The notes: generated from the sequence alone by a model not told the origin. Positions 1 through 6,281 are shown, counted from the first letter of the stretch. The stretch: DNA of 6,774 nt from Rhodobacter sp. (GCA_013824055.1 PNNE01000356.1:1-6774), one strand, 5' to 3'. Translations and numbers: made by a program.

Positions 1-436
1 CGGCGTCGAAGGTGGAGCCGGTGAAGTCAAAGGGCCTGAGCCGGGTGGAAAGGTTGATCGTGACTTCGGGATGGGATTGGGCAAAGCGGGCCAGGCGCGG
101 GGCCAGCCAGTGCATCCCGAAGGCGGGAAGGATCGCGAGGTTGAGGGAGCCTCCGGTCGGGTTGGCGCGCAGGGTCAGCGAGGCGGAGGCGAGGAGGTGA
201 AGCGCCCGGCGGACCTCGGCCACATAGTCGCTGCCGGCGGGTGTCAGGCGCAGGCGCTGGCGTTCACGGATCAGAAGCGGCACGCCAAGCTGCGCCTCAA
301 GCCCTTGCAGGGCCCGGCTGATGGCGCCCTGGGTAAGGCTCAGCTCCTCGGCGGCGGCAGAGGCGGTGCCAAGGCGAGCGACCGCCTCCAGCGCCAGGAG
401 GGCGGGGATCGGCGGCAGGTAGCGGCGCGGCAGCAT
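1..436 (-). CDS. LysR-family transcriptional regulator, N-terminal part (cut by window edge)
   Basis: DNA-binding regulator, probably cytoplasmic, with the N-terminal LysR winged helix-turn-helix at about residues 10-68. The recognition-helix region reads AAAEELSLTQGAISRALQGL (residues 27-46) and is followed by the typical LEAQLGVPLL and LRLTPAG segments. The start of the effector-binding domain follows (GGSLNLAILPAFGMHWLAPR, residues 96-115); the rest lies beyond position 1. The RYLPPIPALLALEAVARLGT opening resembles the GcvA-like subgroup. The ATG at 436 is preferred: a GAGGG stretch lies about ten bases upstream, and the next upstream ATG (452) is in another frame. The gene is divergent from gcdH, and LysR regulators commonly control the gene they diverge from; GcdR of Pseudomonas is a LysR protein controlling gcdH. 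I infer a GcdR-like role in glutaryl-CoA metabolism. The family is certain, the target is inferred. Confidence 0.93.
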   Translation of the reverse strand, partial: MLPRRYLPPIPALLALEAVARLGTASAAAEELSLTQGAISRALQGLEAQLGVPLLIRERQRLRLTPAGSDYVAEVRRALHLLASASLTLRANPTGGSLNLAILPAFGMHWLAPRLARFAQSHPEVTINLSTRLRPFDFTGSTFDA

Positions 437-437
437 T

Positions 438-452
438 ATGAGTTTCCCTCAT
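438..452. promoter_or_regulatory. Candidate LysR-type operator (T-N11-A dyad)
   Basis: Perfect inverted repeat ATGAG-N5-CTCAT in the 88-base gap between the divergent regulator and gcdH. T439 and A451 are separated by eleven bases, the classic T-N11-A signature of LysR binding sites. The site ends two bases from the regulator's start codon, so binding would also block the regulator's own expression. A second small dyad, ACCCG-TG-CGGGT (455-466), lies next to it. That this site is used is inference from position and symmetry. Confidence 0.55.
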
Positions 453-514
453 GAACCCGTGCGGGTCTTTCGATAGCCTGCCCGGCGCTTTTCTGCAATG
501 ATGCGCCCGAAGAT

Positions 515-519
515 GGAGG
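515..519 (+). promoter_or_regulatory. Ribosome binding site deciding the gcdH start
   Basis: GGAGG five bases upstream of ATG 525. It overlaps the in-frame ATG at 513, which argues against the three upstream ATGs being the main start. Confidence 0.75.
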
Positions 520-524
520 TTCCG

Positions 525-1757
525 ATGCCCGATACCCTGCACAGCCGACCGAAGCTGAAACCCAAGGACATGCCCGATCTGGGCCGGTTCGACTGGGAGG
601 ACCCGTTCCGTCTGGACGACCAGCTGACCGAAGAGGAGCGGATGCTGCGCGATGCGGCGCGGGACTATGCGCAAGCCAGGTTGCAGCCGCGGGTCATTGC
701 CGCCTACCGCGACGAGACCACCGACCCGTCGATCTTCCGCGAGATGGGCGAGATGGGGCTTCTGGGCGTGACGGTGCCCGAGGAATACGGCGGGCTGGGA
801 GCCTCTTACGTCGCCTATGGCCTGGTCGCGCGCGAGGTGGAGCGGGTCGATTCGGGCTATCGCAGCATGATGTCGGTGCAGTCGAGCCTGGTGATGTATC
901 CGATCTACGCCTACGGGACCGAGCAACAGCGGCAGAAATACCTGCCCAGGCTGGCGTCCGGCGAGTTCATCGGCTGCTTCGGGCTGACCGAACCCGATGC
1001 GGGCAGCGACCCGGCGGGGATGAAGACGGTCGCGAGGAAGACGGCGTCGGGCTATGTGCTGAACGGCGCGAAGATGTGGATTTCGAACGCGCCCATCGCG
1101 GATGTCTTCGTGGTCTGGGCCAAGTCCGAAGCGCATGGCGGCAAGATCAAGGGCTTTGTGCTGGACAAGGGCATGAAGGGCCTGTCGGCGCCGAAGGTCG
1201 GCGGCAAGCTGAGCTTGCGGGCCAGCATCACCGGCGAGATCGTGATGCAGGATGTCGAGGTGGGCGAGGACGCCTTGCTCCCGTTCGTCGAGGGGCTGAA
1301 GGGCCCGTTCGGCTGCCTGAACCGGGCGCGCTATGGCATCAGCTGGGGCGTCCTCGGCTCGGCCGAATTCTGCATGCATGCCGCCCGGCAGTATGGGCTG
1401 GATCGCAAGCAGTTCGGCAAGCCGATCGCGGGGACGCAGCTGTTCCAGCTGAAGCTGGCCAACATGATGACCGAGATTTCGCTGGGGCTGCAGGCGTCCT
1501 TGCGGGTCGGGCGGTTGCTGGACGAGGCCAATGCCGCGCCCGAGATGATCAGCATCGTCAAGCGCAACAACTGCGGCAAGGCGCTGGAAGCGGCCCGCTG
1601 GGCGCGCGACATGCATGGCGGCAACGGGATTTCCGAGGATTTCCAGGTGATGCGCCACATGGTCAACCTGGAGACGGTGAACACCTATGAAGGCACGCAT
1701 GACATCCACGCGCTGATCCTGGGCCGGGCGATCACCGGGGTGCAGGCCTTCTTCTGA
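525..1757 (+). CDS. gcdH: Glutaryl-CoA dehydrogenase
   Basis: FAD-dependent acyl-CoA dehydrogenase that oxidises and decarboxylates glutaryl-CoA to crotonyl-CoA and CO2, passing electrons to ETF. It is the common end step of lysine, tryptophan and glutarate degradation in the cytoplasm. The protein is 410 residues, the usual length. Visible signatures: SGYRSMMSVQSSLVM (residues 110-124), holding Arg113, the counterpart of the substrate-carboxylate-binding Arg94 of human GCDH; the flavin-domain motif GCFGLTEPDAGSD (150-162); and NTYEGTHDIHALILGRAITG (386-405), with Glu389 as the catalytic base (human Glu370). These blocks separate GcdH from ordinary acyl-CoA dehydrogenases. I chose ATG 525 because GGAGG at 515-519 sits five bases before it; ATGs at 498, 501 and 513 are in frame but lack a comparable site. 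It is divergent from a LysR regulator, which probably controls it, and is followed by a hairpin at 1764-1795. Confidence 0.97.
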   Translation: MPDTLHSRPKLKPKDMPDLGRFDWEDPFRLDDQLTEEERMLRDAARDYAQARLQPRVIAAYRDETTDPSIFREMGEMGLLGVTVPEEYGGLGASYVAYGLVAREVERVDSGYRSMMSVQSSLVMYPIYAYGTEQQRQKYLPRLASGEFIGCFGLTEPDAGSDPAGMKTVARKTASGYVLNGAKMWISNAPIADVFVVWAKSEAHGGKIKGFVLDKGMKGLSAPKVGGKLSLRASITGEIVMQDVEVGEDALLPFVEGLKGPFGCLNRARYGISWGVLGSAEFCMHAARQYGLDRKQFGKPIAGTQLFQLKLANMMTEISLGLQASLRVGRLLDEANAAPEMISIVKRNNCGKALEAARWARDMHGGNGISEDFQVMRHMVNLETVNTYEGTHDIHALILGRAITGVQAFF

Positions 1758-1763
1758 TCCCGG

Positions 1764-1795
1764 ACCCGTGCTAGGCCTGTCGGCGTGGCACGGGT
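1764..1795 (+). terminator. Hairpin after gcdH, candidate terminator
   Basis: Perfect 8-bp inverted repeat ACCCGTGC (1764-1771) and GCACGGGT (1788-1795), six bases after the gcdH stop. The stem can extend by a U-G and an A-U pair inward. No U-run follows, so this is either a non-canonical terminator or a 3'-end stabilising structure. It also covers the GTG at 1785, which makes that codon an unlikely start for the next gene. Confidence 0.5.
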
Positions 1796-1808
1796 GGAGA
1801 GGTCGGAT

Positions 1809-1838
1809 GCCTCCGGCGGGGATATTTCCGGACAGAAA
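1809..1838 (+). repeat. GCCTCCGGCGGGGATATTT-type intergenic element
   Basis: A 30-base stretch directly before the glycosyltransferase ATG, beginning GCCTCCGGCGGGGATATTT and ending GGACAGAAA. I recall very similar strings recurring between genes in Rhodobacteraceae genomes, often at gene borders. Only one copy is present in this window, so its repeat status rests on memory, not on this sequence. It holds a short CC-GG stem (CCTCCGGCGGGG) and the anti-Shine-Dalgarno core CCTCC. Confidence 0.4.
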
Positions 1839-2876
1839 ATGGGGGCCGCAGTGCGGGTGACCGCAGTCCTTTGCGTGAAGAACGAAGGCGCGTTCCTGCT
1901 GGAGTGGCTGGCGCATCACCGGGCCTGCGGGGTCTCGGATTTTCTGGTCTTTTCCAACGATTGCGACGATGGCACCGAGGCGATGCTGGACCGGCTGCAG
2001 GCCCAGGGCTGGCTGACCCATGTCCGCAATCCGGGTCCGCATGGCGAGGGGCCGCAATGGGCGGCGCTGAAGCAGGCGGACCGGCATCCGCTGGTCACGG
2101 GGGCGGATTGGGTGTTGCCGCTGGACATCGACGAATTCGTCAATGTGCATGTCGGCGACCGGACGATCCCTGCCCTGCTGTCGGCCCTGCCCGAGGCGAC
2201 GGCGATCACGCTGACCTGGCGGCTTTTCGGCAATGCAGGCGTGGTCGAGTACCGGGACGCCCCGGTGACCGAGACCTTCACCCGCGCCGCGCCCGCCATC
2301 CTGCACTGGCCGTGGCGAGCCTTGCTGTTCAAGACCCTGGTCCGGAATGACGGCAGCTATGGCAAGCTTGGCGTGCATCGTCCGCGTGCGCCGCTGGCCG
2401 GAAGGCTGGCCGCGCAGCGGTGGTTCGATGGCTCGGGCCGGGTGCTGCCGGCGGCGTTTCACCGAGGGCGGATCTTCTCGGATGTCGGGCGGGAGCACCA
2501 CGCGCTGGTGCAGCTGAACCACTATCCGTTGGGGGCGGTGGAAAGCTTCCTGCTGAAGCGGGACCGCGGTCGGGCGGTCCATGCCGCCAGCGGGCTGGAT
2601 GCCGGCTACTGGGTCGAGCGCAACTTCGCCGCCGAGGAGGACCGGTCGATCCTGGGCCTGCAAAGCCGCGCCCTGCGCGAGACGCTGCAAGCCGACGCGG
2701 TGCTGGGACCGCTGCACCGGGACGCGGTCGCGTGGCGGCACCAGCGGTTTCGCGCGCTGATGCAAGAGGATGCCTGGCGCAGCTTTTACGGCCAGATCCT
2801 GATGGCCGGACCGACGCGGGTCCTTGACCGCCAGGCCGCCGAAGCGATCTGGAAGCCGCATCTCGACCGGGGATGA
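1839..2876 (+). CDS. Glycosyltransferase, GT2-like (Glyco_tranf_2_4 type)
   Basis: Probable cytoplasmic sugar transferase using a nucleotide-sugar donor. The GT-A start is clear: VTAVLCVKNEGAFLLEWLAHH (from residue 7) forms the first strand and helix, FSNDCDDGTEAML (38-50) follows, and LDIDEFV (95-101) carries the DxD-like metal/donor site D96-I-D98. The C-terminal half contains LGVHRP (177-182) and LNHYPLGAVESFLLKRDRGR (226-245), typical of this family in Rhodobacteraceae. There is no signal peptide or membrane segment. With ATG 1839 the protein is 345 residues and begins four residues before VRVTAVLCVKNE, as expected for the family. The in-frame GTG at 1785 would add 18 unconserved residues and lies in a hairpin; GTGs at 1851 and 1857 are alternatives. 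No good ribosome binding site is visible. Acceptor and donor are unknown; a role in exopolysaccharide or surface glycan is inference. Confidence 0.85.
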   Translation: MGAAVRVTAVLCVKNEGAFLLEWLAHHRACGVSDFLVFSNDCDDGTEAMLDRLQAQGWLTHVRNPGPHGEGPQWAALKQADRHPLVTGADWVLPLDIDEFVNVHVGDRTIPALLSALPEATAITLTWRLFGNAGVVEYRDAPVTETFTRAAPAILHWPWRALLFKTLVRNDGSYGKLGVHRPRAPLAGRLAAQRWFDGSGRVLPAAFHRGRIFSDVGREHHALVQLNHYPLGAVESFLLKRDRGRAVHAASGLDAGYWVERNFAAEEDRSILGLQSRALRETLQADAVLGPLHRDAVAWRHQRFRALMQEDAWRSFYGQILMAGPTRVLDRQAAEAIWKPHLDRG

Positions 2877-2925
2877 CCCTCGCGCGGGAAATCTGGCGAT
2901 GATGCAGCCCAAGGGTGTCAAACCC

Positions 2926-2938
2926 GGCAATCGTTGCC
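2926..2938 (+). other. Small dyad in the gap before the 3044 gene
   Basis: GGCAA-TCG-TTGCC, a perfect 5-bp inverted repeat with a 3-base loop, in the 167-base gap (2877-3043) between the glycosyltransferase and the next gene. It is too short and has no U-run to be called a terminator. I see no convincing promoter or ribosome binding site in the rest of the gap. Confidence 0.25.
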
Positions 2939-3043
2939 ATCCGATGCGCGCTATGGCTGTGGTCTTGGCAAATGTTTCCACCGCCGGGCCTTGTCGTGGC
3001 CGCATTCTGTCGCCAGACTCTGACACTACAAACCCCTGACCCC

Positions 3044-3961
3044 ATGCAGCACACCGACAGTTTCCCGATGCCCACCGACGTCCAGCCTCCCGACTGGCAG
3101 CGCCCCATGCTGGAGATCGCCGAGGGCGATGGCGACTTCCTGCCGCTCGGGGACAGGCATTATGCCTTCTTCGCCGAGGAACGGCCGCAGCTGCTGGTGA
3201 CTTTCGAGGATGCGGCATCCCTGCGCGACCGCGAGGATCATCTGCCCGAGCATTTCGCCCTGGCGCAGAACCGCGGCTGGTCGATGCTGACCATCCTGGC
3301 CGAGGGCGAGACCTGGTGGCGCGACCCGGCGGTGTTTCGCTATTTCGACCGGCTGGCCGACGACGGGTTCCTGGAAGATTTCGACCGCGTGGTCTTTTAC
3401 GGCGCGGGCGCGGCGGGCTATGCGGCGGCGGCCTATTCGATCACCGCGCCCCAGGCCGAGCTGGTGCTGATCGCCCCGCGCGCGACGCTGGACCCGGCGC
3501 TGGCGGGCTGGGACGAGCGCCACCGGATCGCGCGGCGGATCAACTTCCGCGGCCGCTACGGCTATGCGCCGGACATGACGGAAAGCGCGGCAAAGGTCTG
3601 GCTGATCCATGATCCGCTGCACCAGCCCGATGCGATGCATGCGGCCCTGTTCCAGCGGCCCTGGGTCCACCCGCTGCATGCGCGCTATACCGGCGAAGGG
3701 ACCGAGGACACCCTGCGCGAGATGAAGGTGCTGGACCGGATCCTGGAAGCGACGATGGAAGGCAAGATGTCGGCCGAGCGGTTCTCGTGGCTCTGGCGCG
3801 GGCGGCGGTCGAACAGCAGCTACCTGCGCGCGGTGCTGGCAGCGGCGCGGCTGTCGGGGCATCCCCGGCGCGAGATCAAGATCTGCCGGTCGGTCACCGC
3901 GCGGCTGAACGCCCCGCGCTTTGCCCGGCGGCTGGAAGAGCTGACCGGAGAGGCGGTCTAG
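3044..3961 (+). CDS. Conserved Rhodobacteraceae protein of unknown function, alpha/beta-hydrolase-like without nucleophile
   Basis: I do not recognise a characterised function. Similar proteins of Rhodobacteraceae are, as I recall, often named phosphoadenosine phosphosulfate reductase, but no PP-loop (SGGxDS) or catalytic cysteine motif is visible. The protein is 305 residues from ATG 3044, soluble, without signal peptide. Blocks seen: LLVTFED (50-56), FRYFDRLADDGFLEDFDRVV (98-117), FYGAGAAGYAAAAYS (118-132), LIAPRATLDP (142-151), RYGYAPDM (171-178) and VWLIHDPLHQPDAMHAALF (185-203). The FYGAGAAGYAA block lines up with the FYGASMGGYAA nucleophile elbow of alpha/beta hydrolases, with glycine (122) where serine belongs, so it may be a catalytically dead or repurposed fold. 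Of the in-frame starts, ATG 2915 would add 43 Trp/Cys-rich residues unlike the family; ATG 3068 remains possible. No ribosome binding site is evident. It follows a glycosyltransferase and ends stop-to-stop with the convergent gene. Confidence 0.8.
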   Translation: MQHTDSFPMPTDVQPPDWQRPMLEIAEGDGDFLPLGDRHYAFFAEERPQLLVTFEDAASLRDREDHLPEHFALAQNRGWSMLTILAEGETWWRDPAVFRYFDRLADDGFLEDFDRVVFYGAGAAGYAAAAYSITAPQAELVLIAPRATLDPALAGWDERHRIARRINFRGRYGYAPDMTESAAKVWLIHDPLHQPDAMHAALFQRPWVHPLHARYTGEGTEDTLREMKVLDRILEATMEGKMSAERFSWLWRGRRSNSSYLRAVLAAARLSGHPRREIKICRSVTARLNAPRFARRLEELTGEAV

Positions 3962-3965
3962 CTAG
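3958..3965. other. Abutting convergent stop codons in a CTAGCTAG palindrome
   Basis: The TAG stop of the plus-strand gene (3959-3961) touches the TAG stop of the minus-strand gene (3964-3962) with no base between them. Together with flanking C and G they form the 8-bp palindrome CTAGCTAG. No terminator fits between the genes, so each transcript must run into the other gene. Confidence 0.9.
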
Positions 3966-4357
3966 CCCGCGTAAGCCTCGACCATGCGGGTGAGGTGGCC
4001 TGTGCGCTCCAGGGTCAGCAGGCGCATGCAGCCGTAGACCAGAAGCGGCTCGGCGCTGCCGCCCCTCATGGCATGACCTTCGGCCGCGCAGGCCTTGTCG
4101 CGGAAGGTGATCCAGGCGCGCTGGGCCTGGCGCAGGGCCTTGGCGCCGCCCTGCTCATCGCTGGGCAGGGCGGCGTCCCACTCTTCAAGCAGGGCCATTG
4201 CGTCCTGATAGGCGGCGTTCAGGGCGGCATCGGCGGCTTCCCAGTCGGCATGGGCGCAGGCATTCAGGTCGACCTGGGCCATCGCAACGGCGCAATCGAC
4301 ATCCTGCGCGGTGGCGGGCAAGGCAAGGCAGGCAAGCACGACCAGCGGACGGATCAT
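3962..4357 (-). CDS. Secreted LprI/DUF1311-family protein
   Basis: Small periplasmic protein of 131 residues. The N-terminus MIRPLVVLACLALPATAQ is a signal peptide, probably cut near ATA-Q (residues 15-18). The mature part has the DUF1311 pattern: Cys22, LNACAHADWEAADAALNAAY (31-50), LRQAQRAWITFRDKAC (75-90) and GGSAEPLLVYGCMRLLTLERT (99-119). Four cysteines (22, 34, 90, 110) remain after cleavage, as usual in the family, and probably form two disulfides. Members are called lysozyme-inhibitor LprI-like after a mycobacterial protein; for most the function is unproven, and no catalytic residues are known. ATG 4357 is chosen because AAGGAG lies six bases upstream and the signal peptide then starts correctly; ATG 4405 would put 16 charged residues before it. 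It is divergent from pyrC and convergent with the 3044 gene, so it is a single-gene unit. Confidence 0.9.
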   Translation of the reverse strand: MIRPLVVLACLALPATAQDVDCAVAMAQVDLNACAHADWEAADAALNAAYQDAMALLEEWDAALPSDEQGGAKALRQAQRAWITFRDKACAAEGHAMRGGSAEPLLVYGCMRLLTLERTGHLTRMVEAYAG

Positions 4358-4363
4358 CGGGGA

Positions 4364-4369
4364 CTCCTT
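4364..4369 (-). promoter_or_regulatory. Ribosome binding site deciding the DUF1311 gene start
   Basis: AAGGAG on the minus strand, six bases upstream of ATG 4357. It is the strongest ribosome binding site in the window and supports this start over ATG 4405. Confidence 0.8.
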
Positions 4370-4388
4370 GGTTGCGCGGCGCTTCGCG

Positions 4389-4403
4389 GCGATCCTGTAT
4401 CGC
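4389..4403. promoter_or_regulatory. Inverted repeat in the divergent pyrC / DUF1311 gap
   Basis: GCGAT-CCTGT-ATCGC, a perfect 5-bp dyad with a 5-base centre in the 113-base gap between two divergent starts. It could be an operator for either gene; no regulator is known to me for this sequence. GC-rich gaps produce such short dyads by chance, so confidence is low. Confidence 0.25.
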
Positions 4404-4470
4404 AATCCTTGCGCAGGAGCGCGCGCGATGCCACTGGAAACGGGGTCGGGTTTGCGTTACCTGCCAGGGC

Positions 4471-5511
4471 ATGCTTCAGATCACGCTTCGCCGCCCCGAC
4501 GACTGGCACCTGCATCTGCGCGACGGCGCCATGCTGAAGGCCGTGCTGCCCGAAACCGCCCGCCATTTCGCGCGCGCGATCATCATGCCGAACCTGGTGC
4601 CGCCGGTGGTGACACTGGACGACGCGATCGCATACCGCGACCGCATCCTGGCCGCCCTGCCCCGGGACATGACGTTCGAACCCCTGATGACGCTGTATCT
4701 GACCGAGGGCACCGACCCGGCCGACGTGGAACGCGCGGCGGCCTCGGGGCTGGTCAAGGCAGTGAAGCTGTACCCGGCCGGGGCCACGACGAACTCGCAC
4801 TCCGGGGTCCGCGACCTGACCAGGGTCATGCCGGTGCTGGAGGTGATGGCGCGAATCGGGCTGCCCTTGTGCACCCACGGCGAAGTGACGGACAGCCACG
4901 TGGACATCTTCGACCGCGAGGCGGTGTTCATCGACACGGTCCTTGATCCGCTGCGCCGCCGTCTGCCAGAGCTGCGCATCGTGATGGAGCATATCACGAC
5001 CGAAGAAGGCGTGGCCTATGCGGCCGAGGGCGACGAGACCCTGGCGGCGACGATCACCACCCATCACCTGATCATCAACCGCAATCACATCCTGGCCGGC
5101 GGGATCAGGCCGCACTACTACTGCCTGCCGGTGGCCAAGCGCGAAAAGCACCGACTGGCGCTGCGGGGTGCCGCGACCTCGGGCTCGCCCCGCTATTTCC
5201 TGGGCACCGACAGCGCCCCGCATGTGGATGCGCTGAAGGAACATGCCTGCGGCTGCGCGGGCTGTTTCACCGCGACCAACACGATGTCCCTTCTGGCGCA
5301 TGTCTTCGAGGAAGAGGGCGCGCTGGACCGGCTGGAGGGCTTCACCTCGCTGCATGGTCCCGCCTTCTACCGCTTGCCGGTGAACCAGGGCACCATCACT
5401 CTGGAAAAGCGGGCCGAGGTCTGCACCTGGCCCGAAAAGATCGCCGCCGCACCCGGACCCGTCACCGTATTCGACCCCGGCTTCCCCGTGCACTGGCACG
5501 TTCTGCCCTGA
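4471..5511 (+). CDS. pyrC: Dihydroorotase (class II, E. coli PyrC type)
   Basis: Zinc amidohydrolase catalysing the reversible cyclisation of N-carbamoyl-L-aspartate to dihydroorotate, third step of de novo pyrimidine synthesis, in the cytoplasm. It has 346 residues, the class II length. Every E. coli active-site residue is found at a constant offset of three: metal ligands His13 and His15 (DWHLHLRDG, 11-19), carbamylated Lys99 (VKAVKLYPAG), His136 (CTHGE), His174 (MEHIT) and Asp247 (GTDSAPH). The substrate contacts Arg17, Asn41 and His251 are also present, as is the flexible-loop TTNS (106-109). ATG 4471 is set by the conserved N-terminus; only a weak AGG precedes it. It is followed by pyrE after 92 bases, probably co-transcribed. 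The gene is intact and should be active. Confidence 0.98.
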   Translation: MLQITLRRPDDWHLHLRDGAMLKAVLPETARHFARAIIMPNLVPPVVTLDDAIAYRDRILAALPRDMTFEPLMTLYLTEGTDPADVERAAASGLVKAVKLYPAGATTNSHSGVRDLTRVMPVLEVMARIGLPLCTHGEVTDSHVDIFDREAVFIDTVLDPLRRRLPELRIVMEHITTEEGVAYAAEGDETLAATITTHHLIINRNHILAGGIRPHYYCLPVAKREKHRLALRGAATSGSPRYFLGTDSAPHVDALKEHACGCAGCFTATNTMSLLAHVFEEEGALDRLEGFTSLHGPAFYRLPVNQGTITLEKRAEVCTWPEKIAAAPGPVTVFDPGFPVHWHVLP

Positions 5512-5517
5512 CCCCGC

Positions 5518-5581
5518 CTCCTCGTCGGACTGCGTCCCTCGTCGGCTGACCCGCGAGGAGAAGCCGCAGGCGCACGACGAG
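5518..5581 (+). promoter_or_regulatory. Repeat-rich pyrC-pyrE spacer with competing stems
   Basis: The 92-base spacer holds an 8-base direct repeat CTCGTCGG (5521-5528 and 5538-5545). Either copy can pair over seven bases with CGACGAG (5575-5581), which lies just upstream of the pyrE ribosome binding site (AAAGGA, 5590-5595). The first copy overlaps CTCCTCG (5518-5524), which pairs perfectly with CGAGGAG (5554-5560). Pairings that use the same bases are mutually exclusive, as in leaders that switch structure. There is no U-run, so any effect would more likely be on translation or RNA processing. Function is inferred only. Confidence 0.35.
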
Positions 5582-5603
5582 CCCGCCCGAAAGGACCCTG
5601 CGC

Positions 5604-6281
5604 ATGATCCCCTCGACCTTCCCGCCCAAGGACGAAATCGCCCGGCTGACCGCCCGTGCGCTGCTGGAAATCAGGGCGGTGCATTTCAACGCCGGAACGC
5701 CCTTCACGCTGGCCTCGGGCCTGCCCAGCCCGACCTACATCGACTGCCGCAAGCTGATCAGCTACCCGCGAATCCGGTCCACGCTGATGGATTTCCTGTC
5801 GGTCACCGTGATGCGCGAGGCGGGTTTCGAGGCCTTCGACAACATTGCCGGCGGCGAGACGGCGGGCATACCCTTCGCTGCGCTGGTGGCGGAACGTCTT
5901 GCCCTGCCAATGACCTACGTGCGGAAAAAGCCCAAGGGCTACGGTCGCAACGCCCGGATCGAGGGTGCCATGACCGAAGGCCAGCGCGTCCTGCTGGTCG
6001 AGGATCTGACCACGGACGGCGGCTCGAAACTGTCCTTCGTCGATGCGATCCGCGAGACGGGGGCCACCTGCGGCCACACGGCGGTCATCTTCTCCTACGG
6101 CATCTTCCCCGACACCGAGGCGAAGCTGGGCGCGCATGGCGTGCGGCTGCATCACCTGTGCACCTGGTGGGACGTGCTGGCCGAGGCGCGGGCGCAAGGC
6201 TCCTTCGATGCGGCCACCCTGGCCGAGGTGGAAAGCTTCCTGACTGCCCCCCGCGCCTGGCAGGACGCCCGCAAGGCCTGA
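5604..6281 (+). CDS. pyrE: Orotate phosphoribosyltransferase
   Basis: Transfers ribose-5-phosphate from PRPP to orotate, giving OMP, the fifth step of de novo UMP synthesis; cytoplasmic homodimer in the known family. It has 225 residues, slightly longer than E. coli PyrE. The PRPP-binding motif is VLLVEDLTTDGGS (129-141) with Glu133 and Asp134. The mobile catalytic loop is YVRKKPKGYGRNARIEG (105-121) with Lys108, Lys109 and Lys111. FTLASGLPSPTYIDCRKL (34-51) is the orotate-side N-terminal block. Aligned with the E. coli loop RKEAKDHG, the histidine is tyrosine (113) here, a feature I associate with the alphaproteobacterial type. ATG 5604 is supported by AAAGGA eight bases upstream. It lies downstream of pyrC and ahead of a hairpin at 6314-6335. 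Confidence 0.97.
   Translation: MIPSTFPPKDEIARLTARALLEIRAVHFNAGTPFTLASGLPSPTYIDCRKLISYPRIRSTLMDFLSVTVMREAGFEAFDNIAGGETAGIPFAALVAERLALPMTYVRKKPKGYGRNARIEGAMTEGQRVLLVEDLTTDGGSKLSFVDAIRETGATCGHTAVIFSYGIFPDTEAKLGAHGVRLHHLCTWWDVLAEARAQGSFDAATLAEVESFLTAPRAWQDARKA

Noticed and set aside
1785..1838. GTG at 1785 as the glycosyltransferase start
   Set aside because: It would add 18 residues not typical of the family, has no ribosome binding site, and lies inside the hairpin that follows gcdH.
2915..3043. ATG at 2915 as the start of the hypothetical gene
   Set aside because: The extra 43 residues are Trp/Cys/Pro-rich, unlike the rest, and read as translated intergenic DNA; they do not form a convincing signal peptide.
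297..3218. A 973-codon open frame on the minus strand antisense to gcdH and the glycosyltransferase
   Set aside because: It is low in complexity, rich in Arg/Pro/His/Gln, shows no recognisable motif, and crosses two well-supported genes and their gaps. Long antisense frames are expected opposite GC-biased third codon positions.
3044..3961. Annotation as phosphoadenosine phosphosulfate reductase
   Set aside because: No PP-loop SGGxDS motif, no catalytic cysteine motif and no ATP-pyrophosphatase-like pattern is visible.
4354..5499. A 381-codon minus-strand frame opposite pyrC
   Set aside because: Same composition artefact; pyrC on the plus strand has every catalytic residue.
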